26,177 bases of DNA from NCBI RefSeq assembly GCF_000485595.1, contig NW_014577374.1, positions 241,257-267,433 of the forward strand. Direction: 5' to 3'. This document shows positions 1 through 12,256 of the stretch, piece by piece (position 1 is the stretch's first letter; every line of letters begins with the position of its first letter). The stretch comes from Priapulus caudatus (Eukaryota; Priapulida; Priapulimorpha; Priapulimorphida; Priapulidae). Under the pieces are notes generated by a model. That model had not been told where the DNA came from, did not search any database, and was given only the letters and a program-made list of their open reading frames with translations. A program made the translations under genes and the position numbers.

Positions 1-490
1 GGAACGTGGGTAGAAGGGTGGTGCGAGTATAGGAGATGGGAGGAAGGGAGGAGGTGGACCGCAGGTGGTAGGAATGCGGAGGAGGTGGAGGAGAAGCGTT
101 AGAGGGAGAAGGGAGGGGAGGTTATGCGGAGTGCGCCATGGTAGTCGGAGCGTAGGATCGGGAGGAAGCGTTGGTGGAGCGAGGAGTAGGAATGAGGATT
201 TGAGTGTGTGGAGGAGGAGGAGGAAGGCGAAGGAGGAGAGCGAGCGTGGAGGCTATGGAGGCAGGTGAGAATGGTGGAGTGAAGTAGGAGAGGAGGAGGA
301 AGGGGTGGCAGGAGGAGGAGGCTAGAGGAGGCGTGCCTCTACCTCCTTCCTCTCCTCCTCTCCATCACATTACTCCTCTCCTCCTGTGCTTCCTCCTCCC
401 TCAACCACCACCTGGCCACCTCATCCTCCCCCTCCCACTCCTACTCCTCCACTACCTTCTCCGTTCGTCCTTCTAACTCCTCCTTCTAAA
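1..490. repeat. Polypurine tract switching to polypyrimidine
   Basis: From 1 to about 333 the + strand is almost all G and A (GGA/GGAG motifs). From about 334 to 488 it is almost all C and T (CCT/CTCC motifs). The switch makes an imperfect inverted repeat centred near 333. No credible gene is present; the open frame at 65-268 is a by-product of the purine bias (Arg/Gly/Glu-rich). It could form triplex or hairpin structures, but that is inference. Confidence 0.75.
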
Positions 491-640
491 TGTCCGAGTG
501 CGGCTAATTGGTCCAGGGGTAATGGTTCTTGGCGCGCGCGGGCTCGTCGTTAGAATGTCCGGGGGGGTAATTTGTCCGTGGGTGGTTAAATGTCCTGGGA
601 GGCGGGGTGTTGGTCTGGGGGGTTAATTTGTCGACGGCGT
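486..640. repeat. Degenerate G-rich tandem motif (TAATTTGTCC / AAATGTCC)
   Basis: Units resembling AATGTCC followed by a G-run, then TAATTTGTCC, recur with decay at about 488, 508, 553, 568, 588 and 621. The unit length is irregular (20-40 bp). It directly precedes the first recognised exon of the large gene. It looks like old satellite sequence and I see no coding potential in it. Confidence 0.5.
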
Positions 641-747
641 GCGTGATTGTGTATAGTGCACATATATTCACGCTCATATGCTTATGCGTATCGTTCGTTG
701 AAAGCAGATTGCCATTTACATTAATTATATATCACTGTAATTTTCAG

Positions 748-3700
748 GATGAGATTGAAGTCATTATCAGATCAGTAGGGGAGAGCTACGTAGCTCTGGG
801 ATGGAGACCTGCCGGTATGTTGAACAATTCAGCTTCATTATCCATTCATCTGTTTATCGGGCGCACTCTCAGACAAATGAAATATGGTTATGATTATTGT
901 AAGTCTAAAATTTCATAACTTTTGTACAAAGATTTCACTTAAAAATTTATGACATTTTGGAGTTATTATAAATCAAAACTATTCACAATGTGTCTTACAA
1001 CAGGCTCCTGTTCTAGCAGATTGTAGCTTGTATCTGTAAGAAGCCTTTGTTGGGTATTTCTTTATCAATGTGATGAGGATATTTGCAAATATTGTAGGAT
1101 AATTTTCTGTATGTTGCCATTGCAGCAGTAGAGAAAATCTGTTCACTTTGAAAAGCATTTCAATTTTCTTATTTCGGATTCCAGCCCACTTTCACGTGTA
1201 TGGGGCAAGTAGACTTTTGCCGATATGTATTTTCGAGTCTGTGTGGTATTATTTCGAAATTCGTTCAAGAAAATCAACACGCAGTGTCAAATTATAGCAG
1301 CCATGAAACAGGGATGATCCCTTGCCTGCATATTATATTCTCGGTCGGCACTGTTATCTGTACTAGCGTGTGGTTAAGTGTCATCACGTTATTGTTATCC
1401 CGAAATTTGTTTGGAAAGTCCTGCACGCCTAAACGTTAAGATGGAAATAATTCACCACACACAGTATCACATTATCGCTGGCAACAACATGTGTGTTCCC
1501 ATGCCTATAAAGTATCCGTCTCTTTCACCCATACGCCTTCTGTACATTACAAGATTACTATATCTTATTCTCCCATAATTTGTTTAGAGAATCCTGCGCG
1601 CGTAAACCGTAACAGTAACACATATTATTTAGTCACGTATTACAGCAGTCAAGCTGCTGTGTGCGTGATCTCGCGTCTTTACGCCGTATACACAGCGTGC
1701 GCCTAGGCGTTTGTTGTGTTGACACAGTTCCGCTACGTTCTCCCCCCACCCCTCCGTCCTTGTCGGTGCGGGGTATACCCACCGCTCCGTGCTTGCTAAT
1801 TACTGCTCACAGACTCGACTCCCTACTTCCTCGTACGGATACACGTACTCGTACGGAGGCCATAAATACGCGCAACGACGCTGCTGCTTCACTATTAGGA
1901 AGTAACTGGGCGGCAGCCGGTGAGAATAGGCTATTGTCTGCGAGACGGTCTTTGTGCCCCCGAGGCTCTGACCTAGAGCATACCTAGAGTGAGCGGCTGA
2001 GCCACAGATATCCTCGGTGGTGGCCTGGGCGGTTACGATTGCTCCCCTGAGGTGAACTCTAGCACCGCGTATAGGAGAGGTCGAGACGGCTGGCGGCGGC
2101 CTTCCGCGTAACCGGAACGTGGCTGTAAACCTTCCGGGTGATATATGAGACGAACGTTAGGTTCCTCGCTGGAAGAAAACGGGGGCTACGACGAACCTTG
2201 GGTGAGTGGGGGGGGGTGCACTGGTCGTAAACCGCCCGTGTGACAGGTCGAACAAGCGAAAGGTTCATCGGCTTTTCTTTTCCGCGAGTAAATGTTGCGA
2301 GGTTGTTAACTTGCTCTATCGGTGCTCGGTGCGCACTAATTCATTACCGGGCTATTCGCTTGTTCTCAAGGCAGTATTCTGTTAGGTTACATGGCTACTG
2401 CCATCACAAGGGTGTTGCATGCAACGTTGCTAGCAAAAGGAGTGAAAAATGCTACGACCTTCGTCATTGATAGACGTATGTGGTCACACATAGACGTTCA
2501 TATCTCATAAGCGCGCATACACAGTACACTATAGTCACCCCCCAAAAAACTTTCATGGCAACTTTTGAAAGGTACGTAGTGCGATAATGTACGCATAAAT
2601 ACAAAGAAGTCTTTGTGAAAATGAGTAACAAAGGTTATAGCACATGTACAATGCCATGGTGGGGTTTGTATCGATGCTATATTTATACATTTTACCTTGA
2701 TGCAATTTCATTCAGTCGTTACAATGAATGGCAGCACGCACTTGCAAATATGGCATGGCAGGGTCATGAATTCAATGATGTAATGAAAAACGTGACCCGG
2801 ATAAATGAGAACAAGAATGATGCTGATGTAATTGTAACATAAAGCCTATTAATGTTAAATAATAGTTTTGAATAGTGTTGATCAAGTATTTCGATTGACA
2901 TTTATGAAGAAAATTAGAAATAAAAGTTGAAACAAAACTTGACAAAACAAAATATGCAAACTTTACAAAACGTTATGTCACCCCCTCCTCTTCTATACTC
3001 TCCACATTCTTCCCCTCCTTCATCTTCGCCTCTTCATCTACCTTCTCTGCGCTCACCCCTCCTTTTCTATACATTTTCCCTGTTCTGCTTTCCTCTATTA
3101 TCCTCTCTCTGTTCTATAAGTCCTCTCTCGCGATCTCCTCTACTTTCCCCCTCATCTACCTCCCCTACTTTCTCTCGTTAATGTGCGCGAGCATTTTCCT
3201 CTTTTTCCATTAGTGCTGTGAAGCATGAGCTTGTCTTGTGAGCATATTTGTCGGTGCCTCCTGTGATTCGCGACTAAACTAGTTTGCGTGTCTAATGATC
3301 GTGACAATTTTTGTTGCGGTGTGCTGCCTACGTGACGCGATCGCGTCAACGTGACCTTTCATAAGAGTGTTTAGGTGCTCGGTGTAACAGGTTAAATATA
3401 CTTACGCTTCTACTTGAAAAAAAACACATGGCTGAAACAACCAGGACCTCTGGTGTAGGGAACACACAGAACTCTGTAATCTGGTTTACGTAAGCTAGGC
3501 TGAACAAATGCATGCTACGACATAGATGGGAATTTACCGTTATTGCTGCTGCAAGTGTTCACTGTTTTTGCTGACGCGTTGAATCACTGCTTAAGGTATA
3601 GCGAACTACCATAATCTCGGGTGTATGAATAATAACTGATAATAATCTGTTATTATATTATTCCTGGTGGTATTATATCACAATTTACGCGTGTTTCCAC

Positions 3701-5128
3701 AGTTAATTACGATTGTTTTCTGCAGATATGACTATAAAATGTCAGGATTTTCCTGAACTACCTGGAGGGTTCTACCCAGGTGAAAATAAAACGTCTTCCC
3801 ACCTTGACCAGCCTCACCCTCACAGTGGCATGATGCAGCGCCCTCTACATCCAATGGCATGCACGGACATGGTTATTGCATCTGCTAAAGGTATGCGTGT
3901 ATGTTATGAGATTTCGTCAGTGTCTGTCCTGAGACCAGATTATCTCACATGAGCCGAAAAATCTTACGTATGCTATAATGTATTATTAATTTATTAGGTT
4001 GCATGACTCTCACATATCGTATTTACATTTTATACATTATTATTACACATTATACATCATTATTATTATACATTATATATTATTTATTACATTACATTTT
4101 ACATTTCAATTGAGTGAAATCTGCTGCACTGGAAGATTCGGGCCTACAGTCACATAAGCGTGGTTTGAAATCCATGGACCCATACCCTCACAGCAACAAT
4201 TTTCTCAATTGCCCGAGTGACAATTATACAGTGAAACCACCTCTGTTGAATTTTGATGAAGAACCACTTTATGGTCTCCTTACCTTGAGTGACTCATACA
4301 TACAGGCATGACTGTACATTAATAAAAGCATGTCTTTAGGTAACCTGACTAGGGTGTTTGACTACTATTCATGGGACATGGCCACGCCACGAGTTGATGA
4401 ATTCTTCGGCGGGCAGGATGACCTGTTAGCGGCTATCGGACACGAGCGAGCAGGAGTCACGACTGTCTTGTTCAGGAAAAAGCTTGTTGGTGAGAAATCG
4501 AATGTTTCGTACTTCACTGGGATGGGATAGAGCTTGCTTATCATTTAGAAAGCAAACGTCAGTTGTTTTTCTATTGGTTGTTCTTGGTGGTGTGGAATTA
4601 CATTCGTTTCTAATAACAGGATCAGGCGCACACCGATAATGGTACTGTGGTAATTACGCTTAAACATGAAGGTGGTGTGCTTACGAATTATTTCCCCCGA
4701 TAGATGGCGCCACAAGGTCAGATTTGATAGTGTATATATTTGACTATGACTGTGACAACTCGGGCTTTTAGATATAGACAGTCTCTTTAAATCACTTCAA
4801 ATTAATTACATTATATTTAGCTAACAATCTTAGTAATTCATGTACTTTACGCTTCCAGTACAAGTGCCATTATTAAGATGCATTGCTCTGAAAATTATGA
4901 GTTTCTCTACTACCAGAAGGAATGGAGCCTCACATTTATACCTTCACTTTGTCATTTTAGCTATGGAAATGTCTGACCACAGTTTCCTGAATGAAGACAT
5001 GCACGTCATATGGGCGAGGGGACGTGCCTTCTACCATTCACTATACCAATCTGACGTTCTAAAGTACCATGGAGTCGGTGCAGACAATAGAGGTCAGACC
5101 CTCATCAACTTCCACAGCTCCAAGCATG
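748..5128 (+). CDS. Exons 1-4: first DOMON domain
   Basis: Exons 748-814, 3726-3890, 4340-4489 and 4961-5128 encode about 183 residues. Recognisable parts are YVALGWRPA in exon 1, HPMACTDMVIASAKG at the end of exon 2, the stretch around RVFDYYSWD and TTVLFRKKL in exon 3, and MHVIWARG in exon 4. This order fits a DOMON beta-sandwich, with a variable loop (exon 2, Pro/His-rich) between the GWRP strand and the CTDM strand. It resembles uncharacterised DOMON proteins of other invertebrates, from general family knowledge and not from a search. Exon 1 begins at acceptor TTTTCAG and starts mid-domain, so at least one coding exon lies upstream. Met and His residues (HPM, CTDM) could be heme ligands, but this cannot be decided from sequence. 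Confidence 0.8.
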
Positions 5129-8100
5129 GTACGTACATCTGCAAACACTGACAGAAGTGCATTCTAAGCATGGTGGTAAAATTTTCCTCTAATATTTCAG
5201 GTAATTTTTATACATCTATGATGACACGTATACTAACGTAGTTAGCAAGTTTTGAATACCAATAAGATGAGTGCAACACAATTAAGATTTCAAAACTAAA
5301 TTCCATGCATCTGTGATGACTGATGTATGTTGACATTCAATCCTTCATGCTGTTCGTTTCCCAATGATTCGTTTCCCAATCAAGCCTGTTTTTCTCTCTC
5401 ACTCAGCTCTGAATGAGGCGTGTTACGACAACAACTGTCAGAGTGGATCGACGTGTATGAGTCGTGGACGTGGCCATTACGTCTGCCTCTGTCCAGCTGG
5501 ATTTACGGGCGTCTTCTGTGAGGATGGTAAGTGCAACCGCGTTGATGAGGGGAACACATTTCACATTCTTGTAGCCATGTTCCTGTCATAATTTCGTTAT
5601 TATTTGATTTCACTACCATCATCAGTAATCAAAGACTAAAATTTAAATAACGGACTAAACCAACTAAACTAAGAAGGTGATAAGTAAATAACTAAATAAA
5701 TGAGTAAGATTTACACAATAAAAAAACGTAAAATAAAAGATGTAAATGTCTGGAAAGAGCTGCATAAACGTTTAGACTAAGGAGTGAACTAGATCCTCAT
5801 AAGGCCATACTACTGCTATTGCTGTATAACATCCAGTGTAACATTCCTGGTTGATGCATTACTTGAACCCATGTGTCTGTAAATGTTGTAGAAATTCACT
5901 CATGATTAAACCGAGATAACTACTGCATGCTAGTTTTCGCTGTAGCTTATTTCTTCCTGGTTCTGATTTTAGAGATAGACCCATGTGACTATAGCATGTG
6001 CAGGAATGGTGGAACCTGCATGCGCAAGGACCTGACGTATGATTGTCAATGTGAGGAAGGGTACATCGGTGCTTGGTGTGAATTTAGAACAGGTATGAGA
6101 CAAAATGCATCTACTGAGTAAAAATCACACCTTAATAAAGCATTATTTCACCGTGCATATACGTCCAAGTGCAATAACTATATACCCCCTCCTTGGATAT
6201 CGTTGCTAGATCCGTAAAATTACATCACTTTATATGCGTTTTTCCGACGTGCACGGCAAACTCCATTTTGCAGCTCTTCGGCATTGTATTTTATAATGTG
6301 CCATCTCAACAGTGATTGGTTAGAGCTGTCTGATGATCAGGCATGCTGGATAGGTCTATTGTTTGCGGTAAACAGCAATAAATCGTGTATTTCTCTTATT
6401 GACAATGATTATAAGCATAACAGAATGTGATTTCTTCTTGATAAATTGTTGCTCCAATTGTTGTGGACATCATTAATGATTCTTATATTTCTATTATTGA
6501 CAATGACCATAAGTGTAATGAAATGTGATTGCTTTGTAGCTAAATTTGGTGGTGTAAACAGGTAATGAATGTTGTATTTCCCTTACTGACAGTGAGCAGC
6601 AACATTCGCAGTGTGAACGTGTCATGGACACCCTGCTCTGGCAGCTTCCAGCATCCGCCCGGCTGCACAGATGAGTGTGTGTACAAAGCAGCGTGGAATT
6701 ACAGCGAAACAATAGAGTTTGTCATACAGGCGAAAACCTATGGAAAAGTTTGGACAGGCATTGGATTTAACAAACATCCTAGTATGGTGAGTCTGTTAGG
6801 GTAATAACCATTGTTATTTTTGGAATGTTTTTCTTATTTGTCTCGCAGGTAATGGTTTTTATTGTCGATGGAATGTTAATATCAACAGCACGTAAACTGT
6901 TGTGTTTATGTGCTCTTGAAAAAGTTATTTGTCTGGGAGGTAATAGTTGTTATTCTCTATGGAATGTTAATAATATTTTGTCTGTCTGAAAATAACCGCT
7001 GTTACTTTTAGAAAGTATTAATGTTATTTGTCTGAAGGCAATAATAGTTATTTTCTAATAGAATGTTAATAATATGTCTTGAGTGATATTTGTTGTTCTT
7101 TATCTATCTATCTTTATCTTATTTGTCTGTTTTTGTCTCTCTTCAAATTTGCTGCATATGAAAAATCTCGGTCAACTCTTGATTATTTCATCATTTTTAT
7201 ACACAAAAAGTTCTAAGTGTTGTTGCAATTTTTGATATTATAGCCCATAGGACGTAGGAAGGACAACCGGCCAGCAATTGGACCTGCAATTTACAATCCC
7301 ACAATTTCATGAATAAATTTTTCCATTATTTAGCTGAATGCTGATGTCATCATTGGCTGGGTCAATGGAGGAGTATCTAGTGTCACTGACAGGCACCTAA
7401 ATATGTTTTACATGAAACCGGATATTGACCAGGAAATGAGGTAAGTGATGCTTTTGAATGACAATGTTGAAAATCATGCTAGGCTTGGTTTTATATCAGA
7501 ACATCTTGCTCTATAAGACAAATGTGATGTAAGAGACTTAATAGCTATAATAGGTTAATAGCTAGCAATTAAAAGTAGGAATATATGTATTAATGAGTAT
7601 AGATAGGTTTCTATACTTTTCTCATGTCAGCTTTGTTTGACGAGTCTATGAGGTCACGTGTGTTTTTATACTACATACTATGTTTAAATATGAAATACAT
7701 TACGAGAGAAATGCATACCACATTATAAAAATCGTAGTTGCACTAGTCACATTACATACGTTTGTACTTTGCTCTCTCTCTCAAACTAAATGCTGTCATC
7801 TCCGTGCATTACCTGCCCTACAGATACTACTTCAACGGTGTCTACAACATCCACACGTCTCTCATCGACGGCATCACGACGATCGAGTTCTCGCGCGACC
7901 GCAAGACGTGGGACGAGGATGACTTCTGGTTCACGGACGATGACTGCGCCTACTTCCTGTTCCCCGTTTACGGCGGAGTGTTCGACGTCATGACGGACTA
8001 TATAGGCGAACACACCGACATTCCCTTCATCTCGTCTGAAAAGATCTGCATCTCCAAATGCGAAGGTGAGTAGCTGAAGAGATAATAATGACAGGAGTAA

Positions 8101-11100
8101 GCCAAGTGTATTTACATCGGATAATCTTGGGTGCACGGGTCGAGTTTGAGTTTTTTTTTGGGGGGGGGCAAGGTGAATGTTTCCTTGTTCTCAATGTTTC
8201 TTTTGTGTTTTTTTCGACGTGTTTAGCCAAGGAAGAAGAAGTGGTGATAGGGAAGACAACTGCATTGCCAATGTCCCCCGTGACTGCTAGTGTTACTGAG
8301 ATGGAGGCGGTAGCCGTTCCTATTGACCCACTTGGCGTTAGCGGAGGTAATTCATTGATCATGTTCACAGGTGCACTTGCGGGAATCTTTGTATTATTAC
8401 AACAGGGCAGGACATAACTACCAACTGAGCAGTGATTCATGACCCTAAGAAAACAGTCATTCCTCAATTACTGATTAACAGAATCCCATTAATAACTTTA
8501 ACATGATCTGTCGAATTTCTTTGGCATATTCACATGAAATTCGATTCCATTTTAGGATGCAGTGATCCTGGAGAAACTACGAGTGGGAATGCCACACTTG
8601 GTGAAGTGTGGTCACTAAATTATCCAGACAGAGATTACCCTAATGGAATTATCTGTCACTGGCTGATTAAGGTTCATCCAGATAAATTCATAAAGCTTAG
8701 CTTTATTGGTAAGTTTGTGTTATAAATTTTAATTGCTCAGCTCTATTCATTTTAAAAGTAGCATAAAATATGGGTAGGCCTAGTAAGAATTCCTACGTAG
8801 TATTGAATAAATATAGCGTTTTTTTACATAGCAGGCTAGCATTCAACTTTGCCATAACTTAAACTGCTTTTGAAACGTGTAGGTTTAGTGGTGTACCTAT
8901 CCACTCTTATAATCACTATCAAAGACTGATACATATGTAGAGGAGATATCAGGATATAGAAATAGATAACGTGTTTGTTTATTAAGTGTTCTAAATCCTA
9001 TTGTGCAGTCGATGGAAGTTAATCAATTCGTTTACTCTTTATAATTGGTATATGATACATTTTGTAAAGCTGTTCCATAAAAGTTAGATATTCCAAAACA
9101 AAATGCAAAGTGGAGCAAATGAAAACAATATGCTATGCATTCCTATTGTTTAGGCAAATGGAAATAATTCACTTGGGTTTACAGTACTTAGATATTAATG
9201 TCATGTTAACATCTGTTATCCATTGCAGACTTTTACACGGAACCTAGTCACGACTACTTAGAACTAGTTGATGCAAAGCATAGGAGATTTTCTGGATTCA
9301 ATTACCGTGAGTCTGCTAGTTATTCTCCAGTGCATATCGTAATAAATTGACTTAGTATATATGAACAGATAATAAATAGGATTAGAATGTCCTGTAATCT
9401 TGAAAAAAGTTGAAAACAAAATAGCTAGGAGACTAAAATACACAGTAAAATCTATATGCCTTAAAATCTAAATGTGTTAGCCATGACCCAGTCATGTACT
9501 TTATCATTCGTGTTGCCCAACTGCCATGTACCTATACCTCCTCAATCTTGTGAGTACATATGTGTGCATACGTTCACGAGTGAGTCATAACCATGGCCTT
9601 CTAGCGTGCACGTGCTGTGATCAAAGTGTCAAACTGCTCTGTTCTATTTGCTCAGCACCTTGACCGACCATTGACTTCATCTGCCAGGCAGCAGTCAACC
9701 TTTGTAACCACGGTTGTCTTTTTTTTATTTACCAGCGATATCTATCGTGAGTGACGGGCCGGAGATTGAACTCAAGTTTGTGACAGATAAGTTTCTCACC
9801 AAACCTGGCTTCAAGCTCCTGTATGAAACAATTGATAACTATACGAGTACGTACGCTATGAATGTGTCTGCGTGATCGATAACTTAGTAATATCAGAAAT
9901 TAAAAATTTTTCAGCATGCATGTATGTGCATGAAAATATCTATGCTTGCACATGCAAAATATAGGTATTTTCGTGGTATGTGTGCATGTGTGTATATACT
10001 TGTTCTGAATAGTATTAACACAAATTTTGTTTGCTAAAACCTTGATGATTTCTATTATATTCATATATATAATACACAAATATGATCAGGAGTAAATAAT
10101 CTTAGGCAAAAACCATCCCAGATGTCCTGATCCTGATTAAGTTGTTGTTGCTGTTGTTGTTATTATTATTGTTTTTCTTGTTGTTGCGTGCATGGAAATT
10201 AACCCAGGTGCTGCCATGTCCCTCACTAGTATATTTACGGAAATACATTTGGCATGTCAGGCTGGTTTATTACTAACAGCTTCACGTCACTGATCTGCGG
10301 CATATCTGCGTGTTTCAGAAGCAGAGCAGACGGAGCAGCTCTCATTCAGCTACGTTCAGCAGATCTGCTACTCACGCACGTTTGGCGGCGTGCATCCCTA
10401 CATCGCACCCACATACACAGCTAGGTCCGTGATCATATCCTTATATACATCCAATATATACCCGTATATACCCTTATGTACACCCAAACTGCCCTATCTG
10501 TCCCGGGTGTGATCGAAAGGCACTTCCAACCAATCATTGTTGTTATAGCACGTTCTAAAAGAAAATGCTTCACAAAAAAGTGCCACAAAATCGACAATTT
10601 AGCATGCATGCCTGAAAAAACGTATAATCTGGTGTAATATGACTGACCCAACAACTCTAATTCCTCTGATGTAACAGTAAATACTGTATTTAATGCAGGT
10701 AAAGTTGCTATTGCTTCCTTTACTTATAGATACTTCCCCAGTTTATGATTAGGATGGTTTAACATAATCAATATAGTCATTTCACCGTCATGCAACATTT
10801 TTTCACGAAGAGATAAACGGACTTAAAAATTGCCAAACATCGGCTGGCACTGAAAGCATAATTTTGTCTACACTCTTCAACTGTTTTTGACTACTGTGTT
10901 TGTACTACCTTTTTTGCACTATTTTGATGCCGTCTAAGTGTGCAATGATTAACGTGTGGTGTAGCTGACCCTTCGATGCCATGCCCTAGATGTAGACAAT
11001 GATGCTGAAGATATTTTGCATTACTGTAGTGTGAGTGATCCAAACATTGGCATGATCACATCACCAGGATTTCCATTTGCTCTGCCACGTGACCTGGACT

Positions 11101-12223
11101 GCAGATGGGTGATTCTGGCCTCCAACGTTGCCATCACAAGTCTTTTTGGGGAGCTGCCCCCTAGCACATCTCTACAATTATATGGTGTGTAACAAAACTG
11201 TCCATCTATGCATGTTCATATGCCTGGAGCTGTATATACTGTTATGTGGTTATATATATTCTTGTTTTGGTGCTTATATGTTGGCTGTTACTGTAATAGT
11301 AGAGTTGTAAGGTGTACAATCTTCAGCCCTCTAACTAATGATAACTAGAAAGGCCTGGAGATGTATATATTCAGATATCTACATAATATAAATGCCATAC
11401 CTATCATGATTACCGATCCAGGTTCACTCGCTGCACGCAGAGGGGGGGGGTAGCAACTTATGTACACAGTTAATTTTACCTAGTTGATCTGCATTATTTC
11501 ACGTGCGTCGTTACATACTTCGTTAATATTTTACCTAGTTAATTTGCGTTAATTTGCGTTTATTTCACGCACACGTCACGCCACGCACAGAGGGTGCGTG
11601 TCGCGACTGGTCGAGCGAGGATGAGCTGGCGTGCGCGCTCGTGTACGCGCGGCGCGGCACGTTCGCGCTCACGCCCGATTCGACGCTGTACAGCCTCGTG
11701 ACGCTGCGCCTCGTCACGGAGCGCGAGTACCGCGGCCGCAGCTACGCGAACGCCGACGGCATGACGGGCTTCCAGCTGAAGTACGAGATCGCGCGGCACC
11801 TGCTCAGCCCGCAGGCGAAATACGTTGTCAGCTACGGTATGTAGAAGCGTATGCGTACGTTCGCGCTGAAGCAGGGAGCGATGTTATGATGCGCCGTTGA
11901 GGTGATTGCTGCCTATAGGCATGGAGTGATTCAATTTACCTATGTCATCTGAGCAAGATAATCACGCCCCTTATGGATATTGTCAAGAGCGTATTAAGTA
12001 TGTATTAAGTATACTTAATACGCTATTCATATTGTCGCTAGTTCGGTCGAGCTAGACCAGTTTATGCGCGTTTCACGCAGTAACACCAAATTTTGTGATT
12101 TTTCGTTGCCGGGGGGTTGTCGTTTAGGATATCCTTTTGCAACATTGACTGGCTAGAGCGGCCTATCAATCATGCCAGGCAGATAGGTCAATTGGACAGT
12201 TTAGATTTATATATTTTTGCATC

Positions 12224-12256
<33 letters not shown>

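Larger units (their letters stand above)
815..3725 (+). other. Intron 1 (2.9 kb)
   Basis: Donor GTATGT at 815, acceptor TTTTCTGCAG ending at 3725. It holds a diverged 39-nt direct repeat (1400-1438 and 1574-1612), a CpG-rich stretch of about 1650-2300 with no recognised gene, and a pyrimidine-rich tract (2980-3178). No exon or RNA gene could be supported in it. An internal promoter in the CpG-rich part is possible but unsupported. Confidence 0.65.

Noticed and set aside
607-918. Open frame that runs through the first exon and could supply a start and signal peptide
   Set aside because: It begins with GTG, not ATG, and the part before 748 is a T-rich intron end with a good TTTTCAG acceptor. 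Beyond 814 the sequence no longer matches the domain, while the donor at 815 joins in phase to exon 2.
8027-8467. 146-residue minus-strand open frame opposite exon 10
   Set aside because: No domain is recognised, and it overlaps a plus-strand exon that fits the phase of its neighbours.
10082-10142. CAGGAGTAAATAATC, resembling the CAGG hairpin family
   Set aside because: No complementary right arm and no 7-bp flanking repeat could be found.
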